Below, piece after piece: positions 45,968-54,915 of a stretch of 64,000 nt of DNA. The stretch lies in contig NZ_BMRT01000013.1 in the NCBI RefSeq assembly GCF_014648775.1, forward strand, positions 62,001 to 126,000. The letters are read 5' to 3'. The stretch's first letter is position 1. Each line of letters begins with the position of its first letter. Both the position numbers and the translations under genes were made by a program. The DNA is from Streptomyces abikoensis (GTDB taxonomy: Bacteria > Actinomycetota > Actinomycetes > Streptomycetales > Streptomycetaceae). The notes beneath the pieces were generated by a model that had not been told where the DNA came from, ran no database searches, and saw only the letters and a list, made by a program, of their open reading frames with translations.

Positions 45968-46396
45968 GTGCACCCGTTCCGCAAGGCCGTCGAGAACCGC
46001 GACGAGGCCGCCATCGAAGCCCTCCTCGCCGAGAACGTCCTCTTCACCAGCCCTGTCGTCTTCAAGCCGTACGCGGGCAAAGCGATCACCGCGGCGATCC
46101 TGCGCGGAGTGATGCGGGTCTTCGAGGACTTCGTCTACGTGCGGGAGATCGCGAACCCCGACGGCCGCGACCACGCCCTCGTCTTCACCGCGACCGTCGA
46201 CGGCAAGCGGATCCAAGGCTGCGACTTCCTCCACTTCGACGAGGAGGGGAAGATCGACGACTTCACCGTCATGGTCCGCCCGCTGTCCGCCGCCAAGGCG
46301 CTCGCCGAGGCCATGGGCGCCCAGTTCGACCGGATCGCCCACGAGGCCGGGCAGGCCGCGGGGGCCACCGGGTCCGGAGAGGAGGCCCGGTCGTGA
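45968..46396 (+). CDS. SnoaL-like (NTF2-fold) protein
   Basis: The 142-aa protein starts at GTG 45968 with AGAGGTGA upstream. The pattern FRKAVENRDEAAIEALLAEN, VFTATVDGKRIQGCDFLHFD and GKIDDFTVMVRPL is that of the SnoaL/NTF2-like cone fold. These proteins bind small hydrophobic ligands and some are isomerases or cyclases; no catalytic pair can be assigned. It is divergent from PadR and overlaps the next (truncated) gene by the GTGA of its stop. Confidence 0.8.
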   Translation: MHPFRKAVENRDEAAIEALLAENVLFTSPVVFKPYAGKAITAAILRGVMRVFEDFVYVREIANPDGRDHALVFTATVDGKRIQGCDFLHFDEEGKIDDFTVMVRPLSAAKALAEAMGAQFDRIAHEAGQAAGATGSGEEARS

Positions 46397-46560
46397 GCGA
46401 CGTCGACGCCGTCGTCATCGGGGCCGGTAACGCCGGCCTCACCGCCGCCGCCACCCTCCAGCGCGCCGGGGTCCGCACCCTGCTCGTCGAACGGCACAAC
46501 GTGCCGGGCGTGGACCTTCGTCCGGCTTGGGAGCCGGGGCCGATTGTCAGTGGTGGGTGA
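46393..46560 (+). pseudogene. truncated FAD-dependent oxidoreductase (first 45 codons)
   Basis: GTG 46393 overlaps the SnoaL-like stop, and the frame begins with the dinucleotide-binding motif VVIGAGNAGLTAAATLQRAG and VRTLLVERHNVPG, typical of phytoene-desaturase-like or ketosteroid-like flavoproteins. After residue ~43 the sequence is unrelated and stops at residue 55. The native gene was evidently cut here, at the join to the VWA gene. This start is too short for the older track of long frames but is translationally coupled. Confidence 0.75.
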
Positions 46561-46599
46561 GACGGTAGGACCATCGAGTCGGAACGAGGGGGAGCCGTC

Positions 46600-47640
46600 A
46601 TGGCCGGAAACCAGAACTACATCAATCACGTTGCTCTTGTGCTGGATGCCAGTTCGTCGATGTCGCACCTGAGCCGCAAGGTCGTCGAAGTCGCCGACCA
46701 GCAGATCGCCTACCTTGCCCGCCGGTCGAGGGAGCTGGACCAGGAAACCCGCGTCACGGTGTACGTCTTCGCCGACAAGGTGGAGTGCGTCATCTACGAC
46801 AAGGACGTGCTGCGGATGCCGTCGCTCAAGGAGCTGTACCGGGTCGGTGGAATGACGGCTCTGCTGGCCGCCGCGCTGAAGTCACAGCGGGAGCTGGCGC
46901 AGACGGCGCAGTTGTACGGCGACCACAGCTTCCTGACGTTCGTGCTCACCGACGGGCAGGAGAACGCGAGTCATCACTGCCCGGACGCCCCTGCCAGGGA
47001 TCCGCGTGAGCTGGCCGAGGCCGTGGCCAAGATGATCGAGACGCAGGAGGACAACTGGACGCTGGCCGTCCTGGTGCCGGACCAGATGGGCAGGCGCGAG
47101 GCCATGCGGTGCGGTTTCCCGAAGGACAACATCGCCATCTGGGACGCCACGAGCACGCAGGGCCTGGAGGAGGCCGGGCAGGTCATCCAGCAGGCCACCG
47201 AGAAATTCATGGTGGGTCGTACCCGGGGCATCCGGGGATCGCGGGCGGTGTTCTCCACGGGCGCGGAGGCGGTCAACAAGGACACCATCGAGGCGGCCGG
47301 CCTCACCCCCGTGGATCCGTCGGGGTACCAGCTGATTCCGGTGGCCCGTGACGCGGCGATTCGGGAGTGGGTCATCGAATCCGGGCACACCTACCGTACC
47401 GGTGGTGCGTTCTACCAGCTGAGCAAGTCGGAGAAGATCCAGGCGCGGAAGCAGATCGCGGTGCTGGAGAAGACGACGGACCGGGTGTACACGGGGCCCG
47501 AGGCCCGGGCCCTGCTCGGCCTGCCCGACATGGAAGTCCGCGTCAAGCCCGACCACAACGACGACTTCACCATCTTCGTGCAGAGCACCAGCGTGAACCG
47601 CAAGCTCGTATCCAACACGCGGCTGCTGCTGATGCTCTGA
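46600..47640 (+). CDS. von Willebrand factor A domain protein
   Basis: The 346-aa protein has an intracellular VWA domain with the MIDAS motif DASSS (about residues 16-20), a threonine in GGMTALLAA and the aspartate of LTDGQENASH (about 118-127). The C-terminal ~120 residues lack a known fold. ATG 46600 is preceded by GAGGGGGAG. There is no MoxR-type ATPase nearby, the usual partner. Similar free-standing VWA proteins occur in phages, so this may be of mobile origin. It metal-dependently binds an unknown protein. Confidence 0.85.
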   Translation: MAGNQNYINHVALVLDASSSMSHLSRKVVEVADQQIAYLARRSRELDQETRVTVYVFADKVECVIYDKDVLRMPSLKELYRVGGMTALLAAALKSQRELAQTAQLYGDHSFLTFVLTDGQENASHHCPDAPARDPRELAEAVAKMIETQEDNWTLAVLVPDQMGRREAMRCGFPKDNIAIWDATSTQGLEEAGQVIQQATEKFMVGRTRGIRGSRAVFSTGAEAVNKDTIEAAGLTPVDPSGYQLIPVARDAAIREWVIESGHTYRTGGAFYQLSKSEKIQARKQIAVLEKTTDRVYTGPEARALLGLPDMEVRVKPDHNDDFTIFVQSTSVNRKLVSNTRLLLML

Positions 47641-47712
47641 CGCCTCGGGGAACCCTGGCCGCTGCTCGACGGCAACCGCGCCGTCTTGGCCACCGGTGTG
47701 CCCGCTACAGGC

Positions 47713-48357
47713 CTACTTCTTCGCGGCCTTGGCCGCCTCGTCCCCCGCCGTGGCTGTGGCGCGCTTGCCGTCCTGGACCTGCTGCAGGCGCTTGAGCGTG
47801 GCGGTCAGCATGTCCTGGACGCCGGTGGTGTCGCCACCGGTGCCCTGGATCTTCACCCGGATGTTGACGGTGCCGGAGCGGGTGAAACCGTTGACCGAGT
47901 TCTCGCTCAGGCCCGGGTTCACGACGAACACCGTCTCCTCCCCCACCGTCTTCTTGGGAGCCTGTTCCTTGCTCTGCTCCGTGCCCTTCCAATCGGTGTA
48001 GGCGCTCTTGGCGTTCTCGGAGGCGTCGAACAGGCAGATGTCCACGTCCATCATGTTGTCGGTGGAGCCGTTGTACATGAATGACGCGCTGCCGCCCCGC
48101 ACCCAGCCCTTGGGTGAAGCGTCCTTCTTCGACTCCGTGCAGTACTGCCCCTCCGACGTCACGTGCTTGCCCTTGTAGGGCTCCCAGCCGGGGAGCACCT
48201 CGCCGGGGCCGGGGAGAGCCTGGGTTATCTCACCCTGCTCGAACTGCTTGGTGAGGGGTTTGCCCGGCTCGTCGCCGGAGTCCGAGGAGCAGCCGGTGAG
48301 CGCGGCCAGGCTGAGGAACGCTGTGAGGGTGGTGACGGTGATACGCGTGCGTGACAT
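47713..48357 (-). CDS. secreted lipoprotein, unknown
   Basis: An N-terminal signal with a lipobox (LAALTGC, Cys about 23) predicts a diacylglyceryl lipoprotein on the outer face of the membrane. The mature part of about 190 residues includes YCTESKKDASP and VDICLFDASENAKSAY, giving two cysteines that could bridge. ATG 48357 was preferred; a GTG two codons earlier is possible. It resembles many DUF3558-type streptomycete lipoproteins only in general form. Confidence 0.8.
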   Translation of the reverse strand: MSRTRITVTTLTAFLSLAALTGCSSDSGDEPGKPLTKQFEQGEITQALPGPGEVLPGWEPYKGKHVTSEGQYCTESKKDASPKGWVRGGSASFMYNGSTDNMMDVDICLFDASENAKSAYTDWKGTEQSKEQAPKKTVGEETVFVVNPGLSENSVNGFTRSGTVNIRVKIQGTGGDTTGVQDMLTATLKRLQQVQDGKRATATAGDEAAKAAKK

Positions 48358-48414
48358 GGACACATCTTACGGACGGTGATCGATGAGAAGATCAACCGGA
48401 TCCGGACCGAGGGG

Positions 48415-51159
48415 TTACTTCAGGGATCTCGACTCGGGGCCGACGAAGAACCTCAGGATGGTCAGCACCGCGACCAGCTGAACCAGTACGTAGGCGATCT
48501 GCGCGGAGAAACTCCTCATCTGATAGATCGACAGCAGCAGTTGGATGCGGCTGGGCCACAGGCGGCGTTCCGAACGGAAGGTGTCCAGGTCCATGGCGAG
48601 GCCGGTGAGGGTGAGTACCAGGAGCATGAGGCAGACACCGAAGGCCACGTTGCCGACGCCCTGGTTGGTGATGAGGTTGCCCAGGCTGCCCAGGCCGATC
48701 AGCAGGGCGTAGGCGATCACCAGGCCCAGGGCGCGGGCCGGGCCGCGGCGGCCGGGGAGCAGCCGCCAGAGGGCTCCCAGTACCAGGCCCGCGCCCGCCC
48801 AGGTCAGTTCCCAGGAGACGAAGGCCCACACCATCTCGGGGGCGCCGAAGAAGTACTGCTTCTGGCGCATCCACACCTGCTCCGGCGCATAGGAGGCCCA
48901 GACGAGGACGACGCTGCCGGGCAGGCCGAAGACGGCTGCCAGGAGGGCGGCCCGCCGGGCGTTGTCCCACCACCTGGCGTACGGCCCCCAGCTCAGGGCG
49001 ACGTCCACGACCGTGACCTCGCCGGGCAGCCACAAGCGAGGGGAGCCTCGGGTCCCGCCCTGGGGCCGCCAGTGGTGCAGGCGGCTCATTTCCTTCTCCA
49101 CCGCGTGTCTGCCACCGGGGGCGTCCGGGTGCTGGGCCGGGTCCATGCCGCGCAGGAGACCGATCAGTTCCCGGTAGCGGCGGGCACGCGCGATGAGGTC
49201 GTTGAGACCGGTCTCGCTGATCGATTCGCCCAGTGCCGGGGCGCGGGAGCAGCCCTCGAAGTGCTGGGTGAGGACGGCTCGTCGCTGCCCGACCGCCAGC
49301 AGCCCGTACAGCGCGGCGAGGTCCAGCACCAGCCAGAGGCTGGCGAGCAGCTGGCTGCCGGCGTAGGAGCCCTGACGCCAGGCCACCACGACGGCGAAGA
49401 AGACGGCCAGCAGGAGCCGGTCCAGTTTGGTGGGGCTCGCGTACGGCATGCGTGGCGCGAGGTCCCGGGCCCTGAGCAGGGCCACGATGGCGATGCCGGT
49501 CAGCGCCCAGGTGTGGGAGTAGAACCAGGCGGGGAGCTCGGCGGTGTAGGACACCAGGTCCTTGCTGAGGAAGGTGCGGTAGCGCGCCCGGTAGTCCGGG
49601 GCGCCCTGGTCGCTGAGCCAGCTGACCCGCTTCCAGTGGCGTTCACTCGCCCACACCGCCCAGCCCAGGAACAGCAGGGTGATGGCAGTGAGGCAGGTTC
49701 CTGTGCTGCGTAGCCGCCAGGGGGAGGCGTGGGGTCGGAGCAGACCGCCGTGGTGGGCCAGCAGGCGGGCCCACAGCGCCAGTCCGGCGAGCCACAGCCA
49801 GAGCATGGCCGCGGCCATCACCAGGAGGGCGGGGACGTCCGTCGCGGCGGGCGGTCCCTTGAGGGCGACGAGTTGCGGGGGCAGGCCGAACAGGGGCGGC
49901 GCGGCGGCCACCAGCCCTCCGACCAGGGTCAGCACGGTGGCGGCCGCCAGTACGGTATTCCTGGGGCGGGCGGTGACGACGAGGGTCCAGGCGGCGAGGA
50001 AGCCGACGAGGGCGGGCCAGCGGAATTCGTACCCCAGCCAGGCCGGCGCGATCTTCAGCGCCCTGGCGCTGTCGAGGACCATCTTGTACAGGAGGAGGAC
50101 CAGCACGCCGAGCACGGCCTTGAGCAGGCCCCAGCGCAACAGGGCAGCGCTGCTGCCGTCCTGGAGGGCGGTGGTCTCCGAGCCGGCGGGCCAGCGGCGG
50201 GCCTGGAGGGCCGCGAAGACGATGATGCCCGCGGCGCCCAGCCACCAGGTGGTCATCCCGGCCGCGTTGGCCACCAGCCACGGCTCGCTGCTCGAGCTCG
50301 TCGCCACCCAGGCGCGCTGCCATGGGGGGACCAGTTGGACCGTCACCGTGGAACCCTGTGGCCCGGGTGGCCCCAGGTTGCGCCACAGCAAGTTCGCGCT
50401 GTCCGCCTGCGCCGGCCGGGGCGTCACCTGTGAGGTGGCCAGACCGCCCAGCTCGATCCGTACGTCGTCCCAGTGCGCGCCCGCCAGCGCCGGGGGCGGC
50501 ACGAGCGAGAGGGTCCACAGCTCGGGCCGCACACCGATCGCCCATGGCCCGATCCGGGACTGCCCGCCCTTGTTGAACTGGAAGAGGGTGTCGTAGCGCA
50601 CCTTGACCCAGGACGCCTCGGTGACCACCTGTGGGCTGTGCGGGCGGAACTCGTCAGGACGCATGACGTCCCTCGGGTCCCGCAGCAGGCAGCGCATCGC
50701 TTGCTGGTGGGCGGCGGAATTCTCGCTCAGCAGCAGGTCGTTGGCGTGCGTCCAGGAGATGGGGGCCCGGATGGTCATCGTCGCGATGGCCGCGGCCACG
50801 GACTGGGAGCGGTTGTCGATCCGCAGCGTGGCCTCTGTGCGGGCGGTGGCGAGCTGGTCGGCGTGGCACTCAGCGGTGGCGGGGCCGGGGGCGGCGGGGG
50901 CTTCCCCATGGGGGGTCGTGGGGGCCTCGGTGTGGACCTCGCTGTGGGGGGCCGCACGGGCCTCGGGGCGAGCTTCCGCGCGGGCTTCGGAGCGGACCTC
51001 CGTACGGGCCTCGGCTCGGGCTTCCGCGCGGACCTCCGTACGGGCGTCCACGCGGGCCTCCGCGCCGGCTTCCGCTCGGGCGGGAGGGGCGCCTGACCAC
51101 ACCAGGCAGGCCAGCAGCAGTGCCGTACACCGCCCCGCCCGGCGGGCCACGGCGGTCAT
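48415..51159 (-). CDS. large multi-pass membrane protein with signal peptide and EAR repeat
   Basis: The 914-aa protein starts at ATG 51159 with a signal peptide (ALLLACLVWSGAPPARA). Residues 27-75 are an imperfect repeat of (A/T)E(A/V)R units, then a Pro/Ala linker, an extracellular domain (about 90-330, ending before TWWLGAAGIIVFAAL), and at least ten membrane segments to the C-terminus. A cytosolic or extracellular stretch GYEFRWPALVG and a pair of AARRAALLAAVFG helices are visible. The longer frame to 51948 overlaps the next gene and is not used. No catalytic motif; resembles uncharacterised streptomycete membrane proteins. Confidence 0.75.
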   Translation of the reverse strand: MTAVARRAGRCTALLLACLVWSGAPPARAEAGAEARVDARTEVRAEARAEARTEVRSEARAEARPEARAAPHSEVHTEAPTTPHGEAPAAPGPATAECHADQLATARTEATLRIDNRSQSVAAAIATMTIRAPISWTHANDLLLSENSAAHQQAMRCLLRDPRDVMRPDEFRPHSPQVVTEASWVKVRYDTLFQFNKGGQSRIGPWAIGVRPELWTLSLVPPPALAGAHWDDVRIELGGLATSQVTPRPAQADSANLLWRNLGPPGPQGSTVTVQLVPPWQRAWVATSSSSEPWLVANAAGMTTWWLGAAGIIVFAALQARRWPAGSETTALQDGSSAALLRWGLLKAVLGVLVLLLYKMVLDSARALKIAPAWLGYEFRWPALVGFLAAWTLVVTARPRNTVLAAATVLTLVGGLVAAAPPLFGLPPQLVALKGPPAATDVPALLVMAAAMLWLWLAGLALWARLLAHHGGLLRPHASPWRLRSTGTCLTAITLLFLGWAVWASERHWKRVSWLSDQGAPDYRARYRTFLSKDLVSYTAELPAWFYSHTWALTGIAIVALLRARDLAPRMPYASPTKLDRLLLAVFFAVVVAWRQGSYAGSQLLASLWLVLDLAALYGLLAVGQRRAVLTQHFEGCSRAPALGESISETGLNDLIARARRYRELIGLLRGMDPAQHPDAPGGRHAVEKEMSRLHHWRPQGGTRGSPRLWLPGEVTVVDVALSWGPYARWWDNARRAALLAAVFGLPGSVVLVWASYAPEQVWMRQKQYFFGAPEMVWAFVSWELTWAGAGLVLGALWRLLPGRRGPARALGLVIAYALLIGLGSLGNLITNQGVGNVAFGVCLMLLVLTLTGLAMDLDTFRSERRLWPSRIQLLLSIYQMRSFSAQIAYVLVQLVAVLTILRFFVGPESRSLK

Positions 51160-51217
51160 CGCCGCCGACGGCCGTCCGGGCACCGGCCCGGGCGGCCGGC
51201 AGGAGCGGTGGGCGACC

Positions 51218-51628
51218 TCACCGCTGCGTGCTCTTCTTCCCCGGGCATCCACTGATCGGGCTGCACTGCAGCACCACCTGGCAGACGTGGCTCTCGACGT
51301 CGGCGCCACCGGTGCTCCGGGATGCCTTCGCCTTGCCCGACGCCTTCGCGAAGCGCCACTGGGAAGGCCTGGTGTGCGTGGTCGTGGCGGCCTTCTCCAC
51401 TCTGACCTGCAGGGTGCGCGCGTCGAGGTCGTGGGTCTCGACCAGCACTTCGTCAGGAGCGAGGCGGAAGTGGTCGTGCAGCAGGCACAGGCCGAACCGG
51501 TCGAGATTGCCATGCTTGTCCAGCACCGCCACGAGGTCGCGCACGAAGGCGCCATCCTGCGGGCCCAGCCCTTCGGCCTCCTCGAACGAGGGAAGCACTC
51601 GACTCGCGACTTCGGCCTGTTTACCCAT
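51218..51628 (-). CDS. uncharacterised 136-aa protein
   Basis: ATG 51628 has AAGGAGG 7 nt upstream, which sets the start. Residues 20-95 (LVAVLDKHGNLDRFGLCLLH, VLVETHDLDARTLQVRVE) look like an alpha/beta globular domain; the C-terminal part is basic with two cysteines (HVCQVVLQCSPISGC). It lies 58 bp upstream of the large membrane protein gene on the same strand and may be co-transcribed with it. Family not recognised. Confidence 0.7.
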   Translation of the reverse strand: MGKQAEVASRVLPSFEEAEGLGPQDGAFVRDLVAVLDKHGNLDRFGLCLLHDHFRLAPDEVLVETHDLDARTLQVRVEKAATTTHTRPSQWRFAKASGKAKASRSTGGADVESHVCQVVLQCSPISGCPGKKSTQR

Positions 51629-51985
51629 GATTGGCCTCCTTGGCGGCACGGTGTTCTTGATGGCAGTAATACGCGGGATTTAGCGTAATCATGCATATAT
51701 ATGCCTGCAATCCGGAGAGTGCCCGGGGCTGGTCCGACGACCGCTGCCCCGGTGTTCCACGGGGCCGTGGGCCCGATGGCCGTCGTCCCGATGGTCGTCA
51801 CCCTGATGGCTTGCGAACCGACGGCAGTGGGCCGCCGGCTGTCGGCCGAGAGGGAACGGCAGGCTCTGCAAGCCATTGACGACGAAGACTCCAGGCGGCG
51901 GCGCGGGGACCGGCCGGCGGCAGGCGGACACCCGCTCGTTCGCGTCATTAGACTGCGACCCGCTCCCCTGCCACATATCTGATGC
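51629..51985. other. intergenic, no gene seen
   Basis: The beginning is AT-rich (around 51650-51700) and probably holds the divergent promoters of the 136-aa protein and the methyltransferase; remaining frames are shadows. Confidence 0.5.
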
Positions 51986-52864
51986 GTGAAGGGCGATACG
52001 CCCTGCCCCGAGGAGGCACCGGAATTGATACGCGAGCCCGAGCGCGAACAGCGGCCGATCCCACCCGCGGTGCAGGAGGCCTACGGAGCGGACGACCTCG
52101 GCACCAAACCCATATTCGCCGGAGGATTCATCAACTTCGGCCACTGGCAGGCCATCGACATCGGCTCCGGCCTCTCCCACGAGGACCGCGTCCGCAGCCA
52201 GCAGGACATGTACCGGCACATCCTGAACGCCCTGCCGCCCACCGAGCAGCGGCGGGCGCTGGAGGTCGGCTCCGGCACCGGGGCCGGTACCGCGCTGGCG
52301 CTCCAGGAGTACGGCTTCGCGCAGCTCACCGGCTTGGACATCCACCCACGACAGATCGAGCGAGCGCGGCAGTCCAACTCCCGTCTCCTTGCGGAACGGC
52401 CGGAGCACCTCGGCTTCGTCGAGGGCGCGGCCGAGAGCATGCCCTTCGATGACGAGGAGTTCGACTTCCTCTACAGCGTCGAAGCCGCCCAGCACTTCAG
52501 CGACCTGACCGCCTTCGGGCGTGAAACGGCCCGTGTGCTGCGGCCCGGCGGGCACGCGGTGATCGCCAGCTTCTTCACCACCGACGACACACCCGGCCAC
52601 GCCGAACGCCTCGCCGAACTCCTCGACTGCTACGCCAACGGCCTCGACCTCGCCCACCCCGTCACCCATGTCGTCGACGCCCTCGCCCGGGCCGGACTCA
52701 CACAGACCCGAGCCACATCGATCGGACCAGCCGTATGGCAGGGCTGGGACCGCTGGATCAACCACGTCTCAGGACCCGACGCGTGGCCCCGTAACTTCCT
52801 CCGCGTCCATGAGGAAGGCATCCTCGACTACTACGTCATCACAGCCACCCGTCCTGCGGACTGA
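51986..52864 (+). CDS. SAM-dependent class I methyltransferase
   Basis: The 292-aa protein has motif I LEVGSGTGAGTALALQ (about residues 92-107), an acidic motif II (TGLDIHPRQIERARQ), FDFLYSVEAAQHF (motif IV-like) and RVLRPGGHAVIASFF, as in small-molecule C- or O-methyltransferases with a GFINFGHW lead similar to erythromycin- or sterol-type enzymes. The start is GTG 51986, which has only a weak purine run upstream. No biosynthetic neighbours, so the substrate is open. Confidence 0.88.
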   Translation: MKGDTPCPEEAPELIREPEREQRPIPPAVQEAYGADDLGTKPIFAGGFINFGHWQAIDIGSGLSHEDRVRSQQDMYRHILNALPPTEQRRALEVGSGTGAGTALALQEYGFAQLTGLDIHPRQIERARQSNSRLLAERPEHLGFVEGAAESMPFDDEEFDFLYSVEAAQHFSDLTAFGRETARVLRPGGHAVIASFFTTDDTPGHAERLAELLDCYANGLDLAHPVTHVVDALARAGLTQTRATSIGPAVWQGWDRWINHVSGPDAWPRNFLRVHEEGILDYYVITATRPAD

Positions 52865-52944
52865 ACAACCGTCACACCGCTCCCCCGCAGAACCGCCCCC
52901 CGGGGCGGCCTCCGGCAGCCCCCGGCTCGCGCGGCCCGTGCCTT

Positions 52945-53559
52945 CTAGTAATCCTGCTGGTGATCCTGTGTCCGGCGGACCTCGCCCGTACCCAGCCTGA
53001 TCACAGCACGCGGCCGCATCGGCCCCTCACCGCGCCGGGAGAGCAGGACCACCTCCTCGACCACCGCGGACATTCCACCGAGCCGGACGGCACACTCGGC
53101 GGCCAACCGCCGCGGGTCCCGGGTGCGGCCGAGCGACAGGTGCGGGGTGAAGCGGCCACCACGACCGCGACACAGCGGGAATCGCAACACCAGCGCCCGG
53201 TGGAGCCGGGCCCACGCTGCCGGGTCCGCCGCGGCCGGGTCGAGCCACACCGTCGCGTAGGACCGGTGCCGGAAATACCGCACACCCGCCAGACGCACCG
53301 TGAACACCGCGCTCTCCGCCACCGCGGCGGACAGCAGCGGCACAGCCCGCGCGAACTCCTCCTCCGGCACGAAGCCGAACAACAGATTCACGTGCGGCGG
53401 CCACCGCCGCACCTGCGGATCGTGCTCCCAACGGATGTCCTGGATCGGCGGCCAGAGCTCCCGCGGTGGCAGCCACGCCACCGCCGTCCGGGGCGTCGGC
53501 GCCACGTCGAGTACGTCCGAGGGCTCAGCCCCACCACTGGGATCCGGGTGTCCGTCCAC
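52945..53559 (-). CDS. 2H phosphoesterase / 2'-5' RNA ligase-like protein
   Basis: The 204-aa protein has the two 2H-family motifs HVNLLFG (about residue 57) and HLSLGR (about 141), which form the active site of LigT/ThpR-type cyclic phosphodiesterases. The domain spans roughly residues 25-200. Substrate is likely an RNA or nucleotide 2',3'-cyclic end; not proven. Transcribed alone. Confidence 0.85.
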   Translation of the reverse strand: MDGHPDPSGGAEPSDVLDVAPTPRTAVAWLPPRELWPPIQDIRWEHDPQVRRWPPHVNLLFGFVPEEEFARAVPLLSAAVAESAVFTVRLAGVRYFRHRSYATVWLDPAAADPAAWARLHRALVLRFPLCRGRGGRFTPHLSLGRTRDPRRLAAECAVRLGGMSAVVEEVVLLSRRGEGPMRPRAVIRLGTGEVRRTQDHQQDY

Positions 53560-53702
53560 ACTGTCATGATCCGTGCTCCGCTCGAACCGGGCGGCGGCCC
53601 GGGTGGGCCAGCCGGGTCAACGGTTCGTAAAGGGAGACGGGTGACGGCCGGTCCCGATCGCGGCTTCCGCCGCACAGCCGCCGGTGTGAGGGCGACAACT
53701 CC

Positions 53703-54866
53703 GTGAGGGCAGGTGATCCTGGAGCCGTGCACCCTCACCCTGCGGAGGAGCCACCCTCGATCGGAGTGGAAGAGGAGTTCTTCCTCGTCCATCCCGGCAG
53801 CCGCCGCCTGGTGGCGGCCGGCGCGCGGGTGGTCGCACGTGCCTCGGCAGTGGTGCGGGGAGGTGTCTCCGGAGAGTTCACGGAGTTCCAGGTCGAGGGC
53901 AGGACACCACCCTGCCCCGGCCCGCAGGAGCTGCGCGGGGAGCTGCGTCGTGTGCGGGCGGCCCTGGCGGCCGCGGCGCGAGCCGAGGGCCTGCGTCTGT
54001 GCGCGTCCGGCACACCGGTCCTCGCCGAGGACAGCGGTACCGGCACGACGGGTGCGGACATCGGTGACCACCCCCGCTACCGCGCCGGACTCCTGCAGTA
54101 CCGCAGGCTGCTCGACGAATTCGTGCTGTGCGCCCTCCACGCACACGTACACCTGCCCGACCGGGAGACGGCCGTCCTGGTGAGCAACCACCTGCGGCCC
54201 TGGCTGCCACTCCTGGTGGCCATGAGCGCCAACTCGCCCTACCACCGCGGCCGGGACACCGGCTACGCCAGCTGGCGCGCGGTGATCCGCGGCTGCTTCC
54301 CCTGCCTGGGCCCGCCACCGTACGCCGCGTCGCTGGACGAATACGAGCGCCTCGCCACCGCGATGGCCGCCACCGAGGCGATGCTGGAGCCCGGCATGCC
54401 GTTCTGGGACGTACGGCCCAACCCGCACCTGCCCACCCTGGAGGTGCGAACCATGGACGTACTGCCCGACACCGACGACGCCGTGGCCATGACCCTGATC
54501 ATCCGCGCCCTCGTCACCACTTCGGCATCCAGCGTGGCGGACGACGATCCCGGCCCCCGCGTCGGCGCGGAACTGCTGCGCGCGGCCTACTGGCGCGCCG
54601 CGCGGGACGGCTGGCCGGGCCAGGGCATGGACGCACTCACCGGCCACGTGCTGCCCTCCTCGGCACAGGCACAAAGGCTCGTCGACCACATACGCCCCGC
54701 ATTGCGCGCCTACGGCGACGAGGACGAGGTCACGGCCTTCCTCCACCGGCTCCGGCAACACGGCTCGGCAGCCGAGCGGCAGCGAGCCCGGATGGCCCAC
54801 GAGCGGCACCTGAGCGCGGTGGTGGACGGCCTGGTGCGGGAGACGTGCCCGGACGGCTGCGACTGA
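53703..54866 (+). CDS. YbdK-like carboxylate-amine ligase (glutamate-cysteine ligase 2 family)
   Basis: The 387-aa protein has the family N-terminus SIGVEEEFFLVHP (about 19-31), SGEFTEFQVEGRTPPC, and NPHLPTLEVRTMDVLPDTDD, all typical of the GCS2/YbdK ATP-grasp-like fold. Enzymes of this family couple an amino acid carboxylate to an amine with ATP; streptomycete copies are mostly uncharacterised. GTG 53703 is assumed from the frame. It is near but convergent with the lasso cluster's dioxygenase; a role there is only a possibility. Confidence 0.85.
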   Translation: MRAGDPGAVHPHPAEEPPSIGVEEEFFLVHPGSRRLVAAGARVVARASAVVRGGVSGEFTEFQVEGRTPPCPGPQELRGELRRVRAALAAAARAEGLRLCASGTPVLAEDSGTGTTGADIGDHPRYRAGLLQYRRLLDEFVLCALHAHVHLPDRETAVLVSNHLRPWLPLLVAMSANSPYHRGRDTGYASWRAVIRGCFPCLGPPPYAASLDEYERLATAMAATEAMLEPGMPFWDVRPNPHLPTLEVRTMDVLPDTDDAVAMTLIIRALVTTSASSVADDDPGPRVGAELLRAAYWRAARDGWPGQGMDALTGHVLPSSAQAQRLVDHIRPALRAYGDEDEVTAFLHRLRQHGSAAERQRARMAHERHLSAVVDGLVRETCPDGCD

Positions 54867-54915
54867 CCGGCCGAGGGTTTGATGCCGTCTTGATGCTGCA
54901 GGGGCTCTGTGGTGG

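Noticed and set aside
48415..51948. Single 1177-codon membrane protein
   Set aside because: Codons upstream of 51159 overlap another gene that has its own ribosome site and frame; a signal peptide begins exactly at 51159.
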